A stretch of DNA of 64,000 nucleotides from Flavobacterium frigoritolerans. GTDB lineage: Bacteria; Bacteroidota; Bacteroidia; Flavobacteriales; Flavobacteriaceae. A program made the position numbers and the translations under genes. Within the stretch, counting starts at the first letter, position 1; each line of letters begins with the position of its first letter. Shown one piece after another: positions 16,348 through 24,800 of this stretch. The notes beneath the pieces were generated by a model. The model did not search any database and was not told the DNA's origin. It was given only the letters and a program-made list of their open reading frames with translations. Where the stretch lies: contig NZ_JAOZEV010000005.1 of the NCBI RefSeq assembly GCF_025847275.1, forward strand, positions 124,001 to 188,000, read 5' to 3'.

Positions 16348-17496
16348 TTATTTTTTATGAATTAAACGTGTTAGTTTTATGGATAAATCGGTTAAAATAA
16401 TTTTAGCATTTCCGTTGCGCTCAATATGATACATCGCATCAGATAGTTCTTTGAATATATCGTGAATGTTATTTCCATTTACAAATGGAGCAAAATTTTC
16501 TAGTTTAAATTTTTCGACTTTTGGTTCCATGTATACTAAGCTAGGTGCTTGATAGTTAAGTAACAGAGCTTGGCGAAACATTTCGATACAAAATTCTAAG
16601 AATTTTTTCTGACTTTCTCTTCCTAAAGCAGCAATTTGTTCACTCCAAGTGATTAAATCTTGTATTGCAGCTGCGTTTCCTTTGGCTTTAAAAGCAGCAC
16701 GAACCCATGTCACGAACCATTGTTCAAAAGGATATTCTTCCTCATCATTTTTTATAAGATGTAAGGCTTTATTATAATTGCCTTGTGCCTGATGTGCGAT
16801 TTTTAATGCTGCATTGGGTTCTAGGTTTTCTTTAGAAACTAGTGCATCAGCAATTATTTGTTCACTTAACCCATTAAAGTGTAATACTTGACAACGAGAA
16901 CGTATGGTTTGAATAATCGATTCTTCGTTTTCGGATATTAAGATAAAAATGGTTTTATCTGATGGTTCTTCCAGTAATTTTAAAAGTTTATTTGAAGCTG
17001 CGATATTCATTTTATCTGCCATCCAGATAATCATAATTTTGTAACCGCCTTCATACGATTTTAATGCGAGCGATTTTAAAACTTCCTGTGCATCTTCTAC
17101 TCTAATTTCGCCTTGTTTGTTTTGCACGCCAAGGACTTTATACCAATCAAATAAACCACCATAAGGTGTCTCTTGAATAAAACTGCGCCAATCTTGTATA
17201 AAATCTAAACTTTTGGGTTTGGTCTTTACATCTTCGGTTGTTACAGTTGGATAAATAAAATGTAAGTCGGGATGTGATATGGACTGAAATTTTAGATTAC
17301 AGGATGTATTTCCATTTTCATTATCAGATCCAGAATTTCCACACAATATATATTGTGCATAGGCTATGGCCGTAGGTAAGGTTCCAGATCCTTCAGAACC
17401 TATAAATAATTGTGCATGAGGTATTCTACCTGAAGAAGCAGTTTTTATTAAGTGGTTTTTGATGTGGTCTTGCCCTAAAATTTCAGAAAATTGCAT
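16348..17496 (-). CDS. holB: DNA polymerase III subunit delta'
   Basis: 382 residues, AAA+ clamp-loader fold. MQFSEILGQDHIKNHLIKTA and GRIPHAQLFIGSEGSGTLPTA give the N-terminal domain; the P-loop is degenerate (GSEGSGTL, no Lys), as expected for the ATPase-inactive delta' subunit. The zinc-module region keeps CGNS and SC but is loosened. KLLKLLEEPSDKTIFILIS and IRSRCQVLHF are the box VII and SRC motifs. It helps to load the beta clamp at replication forks. The start ATG at 17496 is only 4 nt from a TATCTTTG -7 box. Confidence 0.9.
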   Translation of the reverse strand: MQFSEILGQDHIKNHLIKTASSGRIPHAQLFIGSEGSGTLPTAIAYAQYILCGNSGSDNENGNTSCNLKFQSISHPDLHFIYPTVTTEDVKTKPKSLDFIQDWRSFIQETPYGGLFDWYKVLGVQNKQGEIRVEDAQEVLKSLALKSYEGGYKIMIIWMADKMNIAASNKLLKLLEEPSDKTIFILISENEESIIQTIRSRCQVLHFNGLSEQIIADALVSKENLEPNAALKIAHQAQGNYNKALHLIKNDEEEYPFEQWFVTWVRAAFKAKGNAAAIQDLITWSEQIAALGRESQKKFLEFCIEMFRQALLLNYQAPSLVYMEPKVEKFKLENFAPFVNGNNIHDIFKELSDAMYHIERNGNAKIILTDLSIKLTRLIHKK

Positions 17497-17500
17497 GAAG

Positions 17501-17508
17501 CAAAGATA
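17501..17508 (-). promoter_or_regulatory. holB -7 box very close to its start
   Basis: On the minus strand TATCTTTG is followed by CTTC and then ATG at 17496. The -33 TTG is not clear (TTC at the expected place). Confidence 0.4.
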
Positions 17509-17945
17509 GTCGAAAATGATTTAGTCGAAAATTTTCATATATAAAGTTTATTGCCTGAAATGGGATAATTATTATTCAGAGTTCAAAAATTCAATTAGGC
17601 AAAAATCATGTTTTTAATAGATTTTAATTTTTTTTGCCGATTTTCTCAGTTTTCTTCTCAGCTAAAATAAAAAAAGATGCTTATCGTATTTAAAAGAATC
17701 TCTATTGGGAATCATGTTAACATTTTCTTGTTAATATTATTTTTAAAACATTTTAAAAGGTAAGGTTTTTTTTAGTATAAAAACTTCAACATGTTGAGGT
17801 TTAGTTTAGTAAATATAATTAGAGTCTTACAAAATAGTTTTTTTAGAAGTTCTAAAATAACCGATAAAACGACATAATTAGTCGTTGTATGGTGTTTTTT
17901 TGCCTTATTTTGGCTCGTTTTGAGGAAAAAAAAGAGTAATAAAAA

Positions 17946-17975
17946 TTGCGAGTTAACTTTATTTACATATTTTTG
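17946..17975 (+). promoter_or_regulatory. Promoter of the small secreted protein
   Basis: TTG (17946-17948), 19 bp, TATTTTTG (17968-17975): a full Bacteroidota consensus. The ATG is 31 nt further on. Confidence 0.65.
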
Positions 17976-18006
17976 TTTTTATAATTGAATTTTTAAATCA
18001 GAATTT

Positions 18007-18456
18007 ATGAAAGGGAAAATTATTTTTTTAAGCATCTTTTTAATGTTGTCAACTGAGATGGTATCATCTCAAGCAAAGAATGCTCCCCAAAGCATTATTA
18101 GCACAACTGCACTGATCAGAAAATACCATGATCAAAAAGAATTAAAGGGTATGCAAAAAGGCGAACTGTTAGAATTATACATCGAACGTATCAAAGTTTT
18201 GGTAAAAACATTGCCTTATATTGCTTTGGCTACTAAACCTGGAGTTACGATGGCTGATCTTGGTATTCCAATGGATAGTGAAAACAAAAAAATCCAAGAT
18301 GCTCAAGTATCATCAACTAATTCATTTCTTGATGTAACAGTAGAATTTCAAAGAAAAATGATGCCTTATTCTGATAAAGATAATTTAGTTGCAGCGATTT
18401 TGTTTTATGAAAATACATTGAAAACGTTGCATCTTTTTAACGAGAGCAACGAATAA
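18007..18456 (+). CDS. Small secreted protein of unknown function
   Basis: 149 residues. Signal peptide MKGKIIFLSIFLMLSTEMVSSQA, then a mainly helical mature domain (STTALIRKYHDQKELKGMQKGELLELYIERI and KIQDAQVSSTNSFLDVTVEFQRKM). I know no family for it. It has its own consensus promoter and a strong terminator, so it is transcribed alone just upstream of the spr block. A role in the envelope or gliding system is only suggested by position. Confidence 0.65.
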   Translation: MKGKIIFLSIFLMLSTEMVSSQAKNAPQSIISTTALIRKYHDQKELKGMQKGELLELYIERIKVLVKTLPYIALATKPGVTMADLGIPMDSENKKIQDAQVSSTNSFLDVTVEFQRKMMPYSDKDNLVAAILFYENTLKTLHLFNESNE

Positions 18457-18520
18457 CTTGTGCCTATTTAATTCTCATCAACGATAAAGAGTATTGTTGA
18501 TTGAGATGCAGCATATTTAC

Positions 18521-18578
18521 AACTCGTTTTCGGTGTTTTCTTTGATTTGTCAGGAAAATACCGAAATGAGTTTTTTTA
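18521..18578 (+). terminator. Terminator after the small secreted protein
   Basis: A long stem of about 19-20 bp with a few mismatches (AACTCGTTTTCGGTGTTTTC at 18521-18540 against 18553-18572) ends in a seven-T run. It separates the upstream gene from the beta-helix gene. Confidence 0.8.
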
Positions 18579-18627
18579 ATTTTCATTAACTCAAATTATT
18601 TTAGTGTTAATATTAAAACCTACTACC

Positions 18628-19917
18628 ATGAAAAAATCATTACAAATTATTTGGATTGCCCTTTTTGCGGTGTGCAGCGTAAATGCACAGCAAGAAAAAG
18701 GAATAATGGGTTATAGCAACTGGTTAAACAATTGGACAGAATTTAAACCAAACAAAGTTGACTATGGTGAAGCTAATCAAATTTTGGCAGGGAAAATATC
18801 AGTAAATACAAAATTATTAAAGAGGAATATTTATGTTCTTCAAGGTAATGTTTACGTAACAAATAATGCAATTCTTACTATAGAACCTGGTACATTAATT
18901 ATTGGTGACTACGAATCAAAAGGAACTCTTGTTATTACAAAAGGAGCTTCAATCATAGCAGACGGTTTAGAAACGGATCCTATCGTTTTTACTTCAAACA
19001 AAGGCGTTAAGAAAGCTGGAGATTGGGGTGGAATTGTAATTTTAGGCGATGCTCCGATAAATAAGTTTGGAAACATTTCGTCTTTTAATTATGATCTTGA
19101 TCCTTCGTTAACAACTTACGGTGGAGATAATCCTGCAGCAAATTCGGGTATATTAAGATATGTAAGAATTGAATTTGCAGGGAAAAAAGTAAGAGGTGCA
19201 GGAAGTTTTAATGCATTAACCCTGGCTGGTGTTGGAAACAAAACGATTCTAGAAAACGTAATGGCAAGCTTCTCAGGAGGGGATTCATTTGATATGATTG
19301 GTGGTGATTTAAATGTTACCAAATTTGTTTCTTACAAGTCTATCAATAACGATTTCAAATTTACTCAAGGAACTCAATGTAAAATATATAATTCTTTGGC
19401 TGTTAGATCTTCTTATTTAACTAGCAATAAAGAAGGTTCACGTTGTATGGAAGTTGTTTCTTATGATAAAAAAGAAGAAACAGATTTTACTAAAAAGCAA
19501 ACTTTGGTTACAGCGGCTAATATTACAATGTTAAATGATAGTGACAATATTAGTGCAGATATACAATCTGGACTAGTAAAAGAAGCTATTTATGTTGGAA
19601 GTAACGCAGCTCTAGAACTTAAAAGAAGTGTAATCTCAGGATTTAATCCAGCAGTTATATTAGATAGCAAAATAGAGATAAATGATGCTAATTTGAAAAA
19701 AATCAAATTTGAAGAAATGTATTTCAATTTATGTAAAGGAAATATTTTCACAGAATTTAATGCTAATAATGAAGACTTAGAGAATTGGTATGGTAACAGT
19801 ATCTTCTTTAATGTGTACTCACAAAGTAATAATAACGAAACTTTTATAGATATCTCGAATCCAAAAAGACCTGACTACAGACTTAATATCGGTAAAATTA
19901 CAGCTTCAAATAAATAG
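18628..19917 (+). CDS. Secreted beta-helix-like protein of unknown function
   Basis: 429 residues from MKKSLQIIWIALF, giving a clean signal peptide (cleavage near VNA-QQ); an ATG eight codons earlier exists. Residues about 60-270 read as stacked short strands with Gly/Asn turns: VYVTNNAILTIEPGTLIIGD, GTLVITKGASIIADG, DPIVFTSNKG, GDWGGIVILGDAPIN, LRYVRIEFAGKK. This pattern is common in Bacteroidota surface proteins with a right-handed beta-helix. No standard T9SS C-terminal domain is obvious. It is the first gene on the strand leading to sprC, but 97 bp and a weak hairpin separate it from the next gene. Confidence 0.65.
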   Translation: MKKSLQIIWIALFAVCSVNAQQEKGIMGYSNWLNNWTEFKPNKVDYGEANQILAGKISVNTKLLKRNIYVLQGNVYVTNNAILTIEPGTLIIGDYESKGTLVITKGASIIADGLETDPIVFTSNKGVKKAGDWGGIVILGDAPINKFGNISSFNYDLDPSLTTYGGDNPAANSGILRYVRIEFAGKKVRGAGSFNALTLAGVGNKTILENVMASFSGGDSFDMIGGDLNVTKFVSYKSINNDFKFTQGTQCKIYNSLAVRSSYLTSNKEGSRCMEVVSYDKKEETDFTKKQTLVTAANITMLNDSDNISADIQSGLVKEAIYVGSNAALELKRSVISGFNPAVILDSKIEINDANLKKIKFEEMYFNLCKGNIFTEFNANNEDLENWYGNSIFFNVYSQSNNNETFIDISNPKRPDYRLNIGKITASNK

Positions 19918-19965
19918 TATACCTACCTATTTTTTGATTCTTAATTTTTTTAAATGATTTAGTCG

Positions 19966-19990
19966 AAAAGACAGTTACTGTTTTTTAATT
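19966..19990 (+). terminator. Weak terminator-like hairpin before the mini-SprC gene
   Basis: AAAAGACAG / CTGTTTTTT with a 3-nt loop (one G-U pair) and a T-run. It may partly end the beta-helix transcript before the spr genes. Confidence 0.35.
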
Positions 19991-20013
19991 GGAACCATAT
20001 AAGATATAAAAGA

Positions 20014-20418
20014 ATGACCGCCCCACTTTGTAAAAGAATACCATACATGTTGTTATTTGGATTACTTATAACAACTAATTATACATTCGCTCAAGAGACA
20101 ATTATAGAAAAATCTATTTTTCCTGTTTCCTCGATTTGCGTAAATGTTGAAGAACGTCTTTGCTCTTCAACGATTTCAGAATTAAGTACTACAAATGAGT
20201 TTATAGTAGAGTTGTCTGTCCCCATGGGTAGCTTTGCTATAAATTCACCAGTAGTAAATGGTTCTAATGACATAAATGCCGATCCTCAATCGTCGTTTAC
20301 TTCATGGAATAATCCTGTAAATACATTAGATGTAAACTGCAAGTATGATTTCTCTGAAACTTTTATAGATAGTTTATTGTTTTTTGATATCGATGTAATT
20401 AAAGAACGAATAATATGA
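20014..20418 (+). CDS. Short SprC-like secreted protein coupled to sprC
   Basis: 134 residues with a signal peptide (MLLFGLLITTNYTFA-QE; a later ATG at 20047 is possible). The segment STTNEFIVELSVPMGSF matches LATNQFIVELSAPDGSF of SprC, with the same spacing from a conserved Cys-containing strand (FPVSSICVN against FSPVCASP). The rest of SprC, including its Ig-like parts and C-terminal domain, is absent, and the last 40 residues are unrelated. The stop overlaps the sprC start (ATGA), so the two are likely translationally coupled. It may be a truncated duplicate or a small partner of SprC. Confidence 0.6.
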   Translation: MTAPLCKRIPYMLLFGLLITTNYTFAQETIIEKSIFPVSSICVNVEERLCSSTISELSTTNEFIVELSVPMGSFAINSPVVNGSNDINADPQSSFTSWNNPVNTLDVNCKYDFSETFIDSLLFFDIDVIKERII

Positions 20419-21872
20419 TAAAAGATTTACCTACTAATCTTCACAGAAGTTTTCTTTTTTTATGTATGTTTTTTTTTGCAAATACAAATGTATCTGCACA
20501 AATAACCATTGGGCAACCTACATTTAATTTTAGCCCAGTTTGTGCTAGTCCTGCATTTAATAGCTATGATGTGAATTTTAATTTTTCACCAGTTAGTGGA
20601 TTGTTAGCGACTAATCAGTTTATAGTAGAGTTATCTGCTCCAGATGGAAGTTTTACTAAGGCAACGGTAATTTATACCTCTGCTGTTGGTGAAATTGTAA
20701 CATCCCCGGGTAAAATCACAATTGCATTTCCAACAAATACTGCTGGAGAAAAATACAGACTTAGAATAAAAGCTACTGCTCCAGCTTCTACTGGTCAGCC
20801 TTCGATTGAATTTCCAGTATACTATAGAGTTCATAATGCACAATATACTATAAATAACTTTATTCCTACTGCCACGTATTGCGCTGGTGGTAATTATGTT
20901 TTATCAATTGATAATCCTGGAGGACCACTTAATGATTCACCTTTAAAACATCCCGATTTAACTTATAATTGGTATAAAAATAACGGACTTGTTTTGCCTG
21001 AAACATTAGTGGCTACTGCTACTAACGGTAGTTATACTGTTACACAACCAGGCGTTTATTATGCTAGAACTAATTATGGTGCTTGTATATTAAGTTCGAA
21101 TTCTTATTCAAATCAAGTTACTGTTACAGAATCAACAACAGATGCAAATACAATGATAACATCTAGTCTGGGAAATCCATTTTGTCCAAGCGGCGGAAGT
21201 ACTACTTTAAGTGTTTCTGGTGGTATAAAATATGAATGGTTTAAAGAGGGTGTTAAAATCGAGGGAGCAAATAAACAAACTTACGATACAAAAGTAAGCG
21301 GATTGTATAGTGTTAAAATCGATTTTGGTGGTTGTACAGGAAATGGATCTATTAATTTACAAAGTGAAGGATCTTTCATAGGGAATCTTAATGTACCAAA
21401 TAGTAATACAATCAATGTAGAGACTGGAGAAACACTAGATGTAACTATAACCAACGATGCTGTTGACCCTTCTTATAAATGGTATGTAAATGGCACTCTT
21501 ATTACAGATGCAATTACAGATAGTTATTTGATTACAACTGTGGGTAATTATAAAGTAGCAGTCACACAAACGACAGGTTGTACTACAACCAAAGAATTTA
21601 ATTTTCAAGTATCCGATTCAAATCTTAAAAACATTCCTAACATAGTGAGTCTAAGCAGTGGATTTAATACTTGGGATTTACCAGGAGATTATAAAAATGC
21701 AGAAACAAATGTTATGATTGTTAGTTCACAAGGACAGGTCATGTTTAATGGTGTGGATTATGATCCTACCAAATGGGAAATAAAAGATTTTAAAAATATA
21801 AATCCAGTTTATTATTACATTATCACAAAGGGTAGTGAAGAAAAAAAAGGATCTATAACTGTAATTAAATAA
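20415..21872 (+). CDS. sprC: Gliding motility protein SprC
   Basis: 485 residues with a signal peptide (FLCMFFFANTNVSA-QI). An N-terminal beta domain (about 30-140), then Ig/PKD-like modules (YNWYKNNGLVLPETL, YEWFKEGVKIEGANKQTY, YKWYVNGTLITDAITDSY). The last 85 residues (NIPNIVSLSSGFNTWDL, MIVSSQGQVMFNGV, YYYIITKGSEEKKGSITVIK) follow the shape of a T9SS type B gliding-associated C-terminal domain but lack the usual NGDGIND motif. The position directly before sprD-sprB-sprF is that known for F. johnsoniae sprC, which assists SprB function and swarming. The identity rests on synteny plus architecture. Confidence 0.8.
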   Translation: MIKDLPTNLHRSFLFLCMFFFANTNVSAQITIGQPTFNFSPVCASPAFNSYDVNFNFSPVSGLLATNQFIVELSAPDGSFTKATVIYTSAVGEIVTSPGKITIAFPTNTAGEKYRLRIKATAPASTGQPSIEFPVYYRVHNAQYTINNFIPTATYCAGGNYVLSIDNPGGPLNDSPLKHPDLTYNWYKNNGLVLPETLVATATNGSYTVTQPGVYYARTNYGACILSSNSYSNQVTVTESTTDANTMITSSLGNPFCPSGGSTTLSVSGGIKYEWFKEGVKIEGANKQTYDTKVSGLYSVKIDFGGCTGNGSINLQSEGSFIGNLNVPNSNTINVETGETLDVTITNDAVDPSYKWYVNGTLITDAITDSYLITTVGNYKVAVTQTTGCTTTKEFNFQVSDSNLKNIPNIVSLSSGFNTWDLPGDYKNAETNVMIVSSQGQVMFNGVDYDPTKWEIKDFKNINPVYYYIITKGSEEKKGSITVIK

Positions 21873-21873
21873 T

Positions 21874-24800
21874 ATGAAGAAAATTTTACTATTCATTACT
21901 TTTCTTTACGGCTCAACACAAGTACTCTATTCTCAAGACAATGTCAAAGGGGATGGAGTTGTTCCATTTTCTATACCTATCCGAAATTCATTAAAATTTA
22001 ATAGATATATAATTAACCCAGCTTTTAGTTTTGTTAGGGAACAAAATACCTACGCAAGTTTTTATAACAAGCGTCAATGGGTACAATTTGATAATGCACC
22101 ACAAACTTATTTATTTAGTTATTCAGGAAGATTCAGAGAAAATCAAGGGGTAGGAGTTGGTTTATTCCAGCAAAATTATGGCCTTATGACTGTTTTTGGA
22201 ATCGTTGGAAACTTTGCTCATAATGTAGTACTCCAAGAAGACAGTAATTTGACTTTTGGAGCCAATGTTGGTTTTTATAAAAGCGGACTAGATCAAGGTA
22301 AAATTATTTCAAACGATTCAAATCTTAACATCGATAACATACCTTCTAATTCGTTACTTACGATAAATCCAGGGGTTAACTACGGAAATGCCTTTTTGGA
22401 CGTAGGATTGTCTGTAAACAACCTATTACTATACAATTTTGCCACTTCTGAGATGGTGAAAGATAATCCAGAACAAGCGGTTGAGGCACATCTTATGTAC
22501 ACTGGATATATTGATGCTTATGGTTTTTTTGACAGAAGTAAATTTTCTGGGCTCTTAAAATCAGAATTTAAGAAAGATAAAACTGTAATTTCTGGATTGG
22601 CAATGATTTCTATTCCAAAAGGATTCTGGGCTCAAGCAGGTTACAATACATTATACGGAATGTCAGCGGGATTTGGTGTTAATGTAACACCAAAAATTGC
22701 TATTGAATATAATTACGAAAAAGGAACTGGAAATCTCTCCGATTTTGGAGCTTCTCATGAATTTGTTATTGCTTATAAATTTAAAAGTAAGAGCTATTAT
22801 TATGGGGATAATGAAGAGGATGAAGGAGCACTTATCTCGCCTACCGAGGTTAAGAAAATTGCGCCAGCTAAGGTTACAAGTCCTGTTACTAAAACAGACG
22901 GAGCGGAAAAAGCTAAACTTGCTGCTGAAGCTAAAGCGAAAGCCGATGCTGCAGCAATTCAGGCAAGATTAGAAGCTCAGGCCAAAGTTAAAGCGGATGC
23001 TGAGGCAAAAATTAAATTAGCAGCTGATGCAAAAGCGAAAGCTGATGCCGCAGCAATTCAGGCAAGACTAGATGCTCAAGCAAAAGTTAAAGCAGATGCT
23101 GAAGCAAAAATTAAATTAGCAGCCGATAATAGAGCCAATGCTAATGCCGAAGCAAAAGCCAGAATAGAAGCAGCAAAATTAAAAGCAGCACAGTCTATAG
23201 CTGATGCTGAAGCAAATAGAGCTAAACTTGCTGCAGATATTAAGGCTAAAGCCGATGCAGCAGCTCAAGCTAGATTAGATGCTCAAGCAAAAGTTAAAGC
23301 AGATGCTGAAGCAAAAATTAAATTAGCAGCCGATAATAGAGCCAATGCTAATGCCGAAGCAAAAGCCAGAATAGAAGCAGCAAAATTAAAAGCAGCACAG
23401 TCTATAGCTGATGCTGAAGCAAATAGAGCTAAACTTGCTGCAGATAATAAAGCTAAAGCCGATGCAGCAGCACAAGCTAAATTAGATGCTGTTAAGTCTA
23501 ATGCAGATGCCGAAGCGCTAAAAGCAAAACAACTTTCATCAGATGGAAAAACTAAAGTAGATGCAACCGCACTAGAAGCTAAACTGACAGCCGATGCAAA
23601 AGCCAAAGCCGATGCAGCAGCTCTACAGGCAAAACTTGAAGCTGATACGAAAGCCAAAGCCGATGCAGCAGCTCTACAAGCAAAACTTGCAGCTGATACG
23701 AAAGCCAAAGCCGATGCAGCAGCTCTACAAGCAAAACTTGCAGCTGATACAAAAGCCAAAGCAGATGCAGCAGCTCTACAAGCAAAACTTGAAGCAGATG
23801 CTAAAGCTAAAGCCGATGCAGCAGCTCTACAAGCAAAACTTGAAGCAGATGCTAAAGCTAAAGCCGATGCAGCAGCCTTAAAAGAAAAACTAGCAGCAGA
23901 CACAAAAGTAAAAGTTGATGCTACTGCTCTACAAGCTAAGTTAGATGCAGATGCAAAAGCGAAAGCAGATGCTGAAGCGCTTAAGATTAAGTTAGCAGCG
24001 GATGCTAAAGCTAAATCCGATGCGGATGCACTTCAAGAAAAATTAGCTGCAGATGCAAAAGTTAAAGCAGATGCCGATGCAATTCAGGCAAAACAAGCAG
24101 CGGATGCAAAAGCGAAATCCGATGCCGAAGCGCTTAAGATTAAGTTAGCAGCGGATACTAAAGCTAAATCCGATGCGGATGCACTTCAAGCAAAATTAGC
24201 AGCAGATGCTAAAGCGAAAGCTGATGCTGATGCGATTCAGGCAAAACTTGCAGCGGATGCGAAAGCGAAATCCGATGCCGAAGCGCTTAAAATTAAGTTA
24301 GCAGCCGATGCTAAAGCAAAAGCCGATGCGGATGCACTTCAAGCAAAATTAGCAGCAGATTCCAAAGCGAAAGCAGATGCGGATGCAATTCAGGCAAAAT
24401 TAGTAGCCGATGCCAAAATAAAAGCTGATGCTAAAGCGAAAGTGGAAGCAGAAGAGTTGAAAGCAATAATAGATGCTGATGCGAAAGCAAAAGCTGAATC
24501 AGATGCTTTGCAAGCAAAATTAGCAGCCGAAGCAAAAATAAAAGCGAAAGCTGATGCTATTGCACTTCAAGCTAAGTTAGCTGCTGAAGCAAAAGCGAAA
24601 GCTAATGCCGCTCTATTATTAGCTAAAGAAACAGCGGATGCAAAAGCGAAAGCCGATGCTGAAGCGAAAGCAAAATTAGCCGCTGATGCCAAAGCAAAAG
24701 CGGATGCAGCAGCACTTGATGCAAAATTGGCAGCCGAAGCAAAAATAAAAGCTAAAGCTGATGCGGATGCAAAACTAGCTGCCGATGCCAAAGCGAAAGC

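Larger units (their letters stand above)
17497..18006. other. 510-bp divergent intergenic region
   Basis: No gene is visible. It holds the holB -7 box, the 12-bp palindrome TCAACATGTTGA (17786-17797), an inverted pair AACGAC/GTCGTT (17868-17873 and 17881-17886) and a good promoter for the 149-residue protein at 17946-17975. The rest is A/T-rich without recognisable structure. Confidence 0.6.

Noticed and set aside
20014..20418. Reading the mini SprC-like gene as a simple pseudogene
   Set aside because: Signal peptide intact, no frameshift visible and exact ATGA coupling to sprC; kept as a gene with doubt.
23283..23903. 206-codon antisense frame inside sprD
   Set aside because: Mirror of the Ala/Lys repeat (Ala/Ser-rich by codon complement); repeated DNA without stops gives long false frames.
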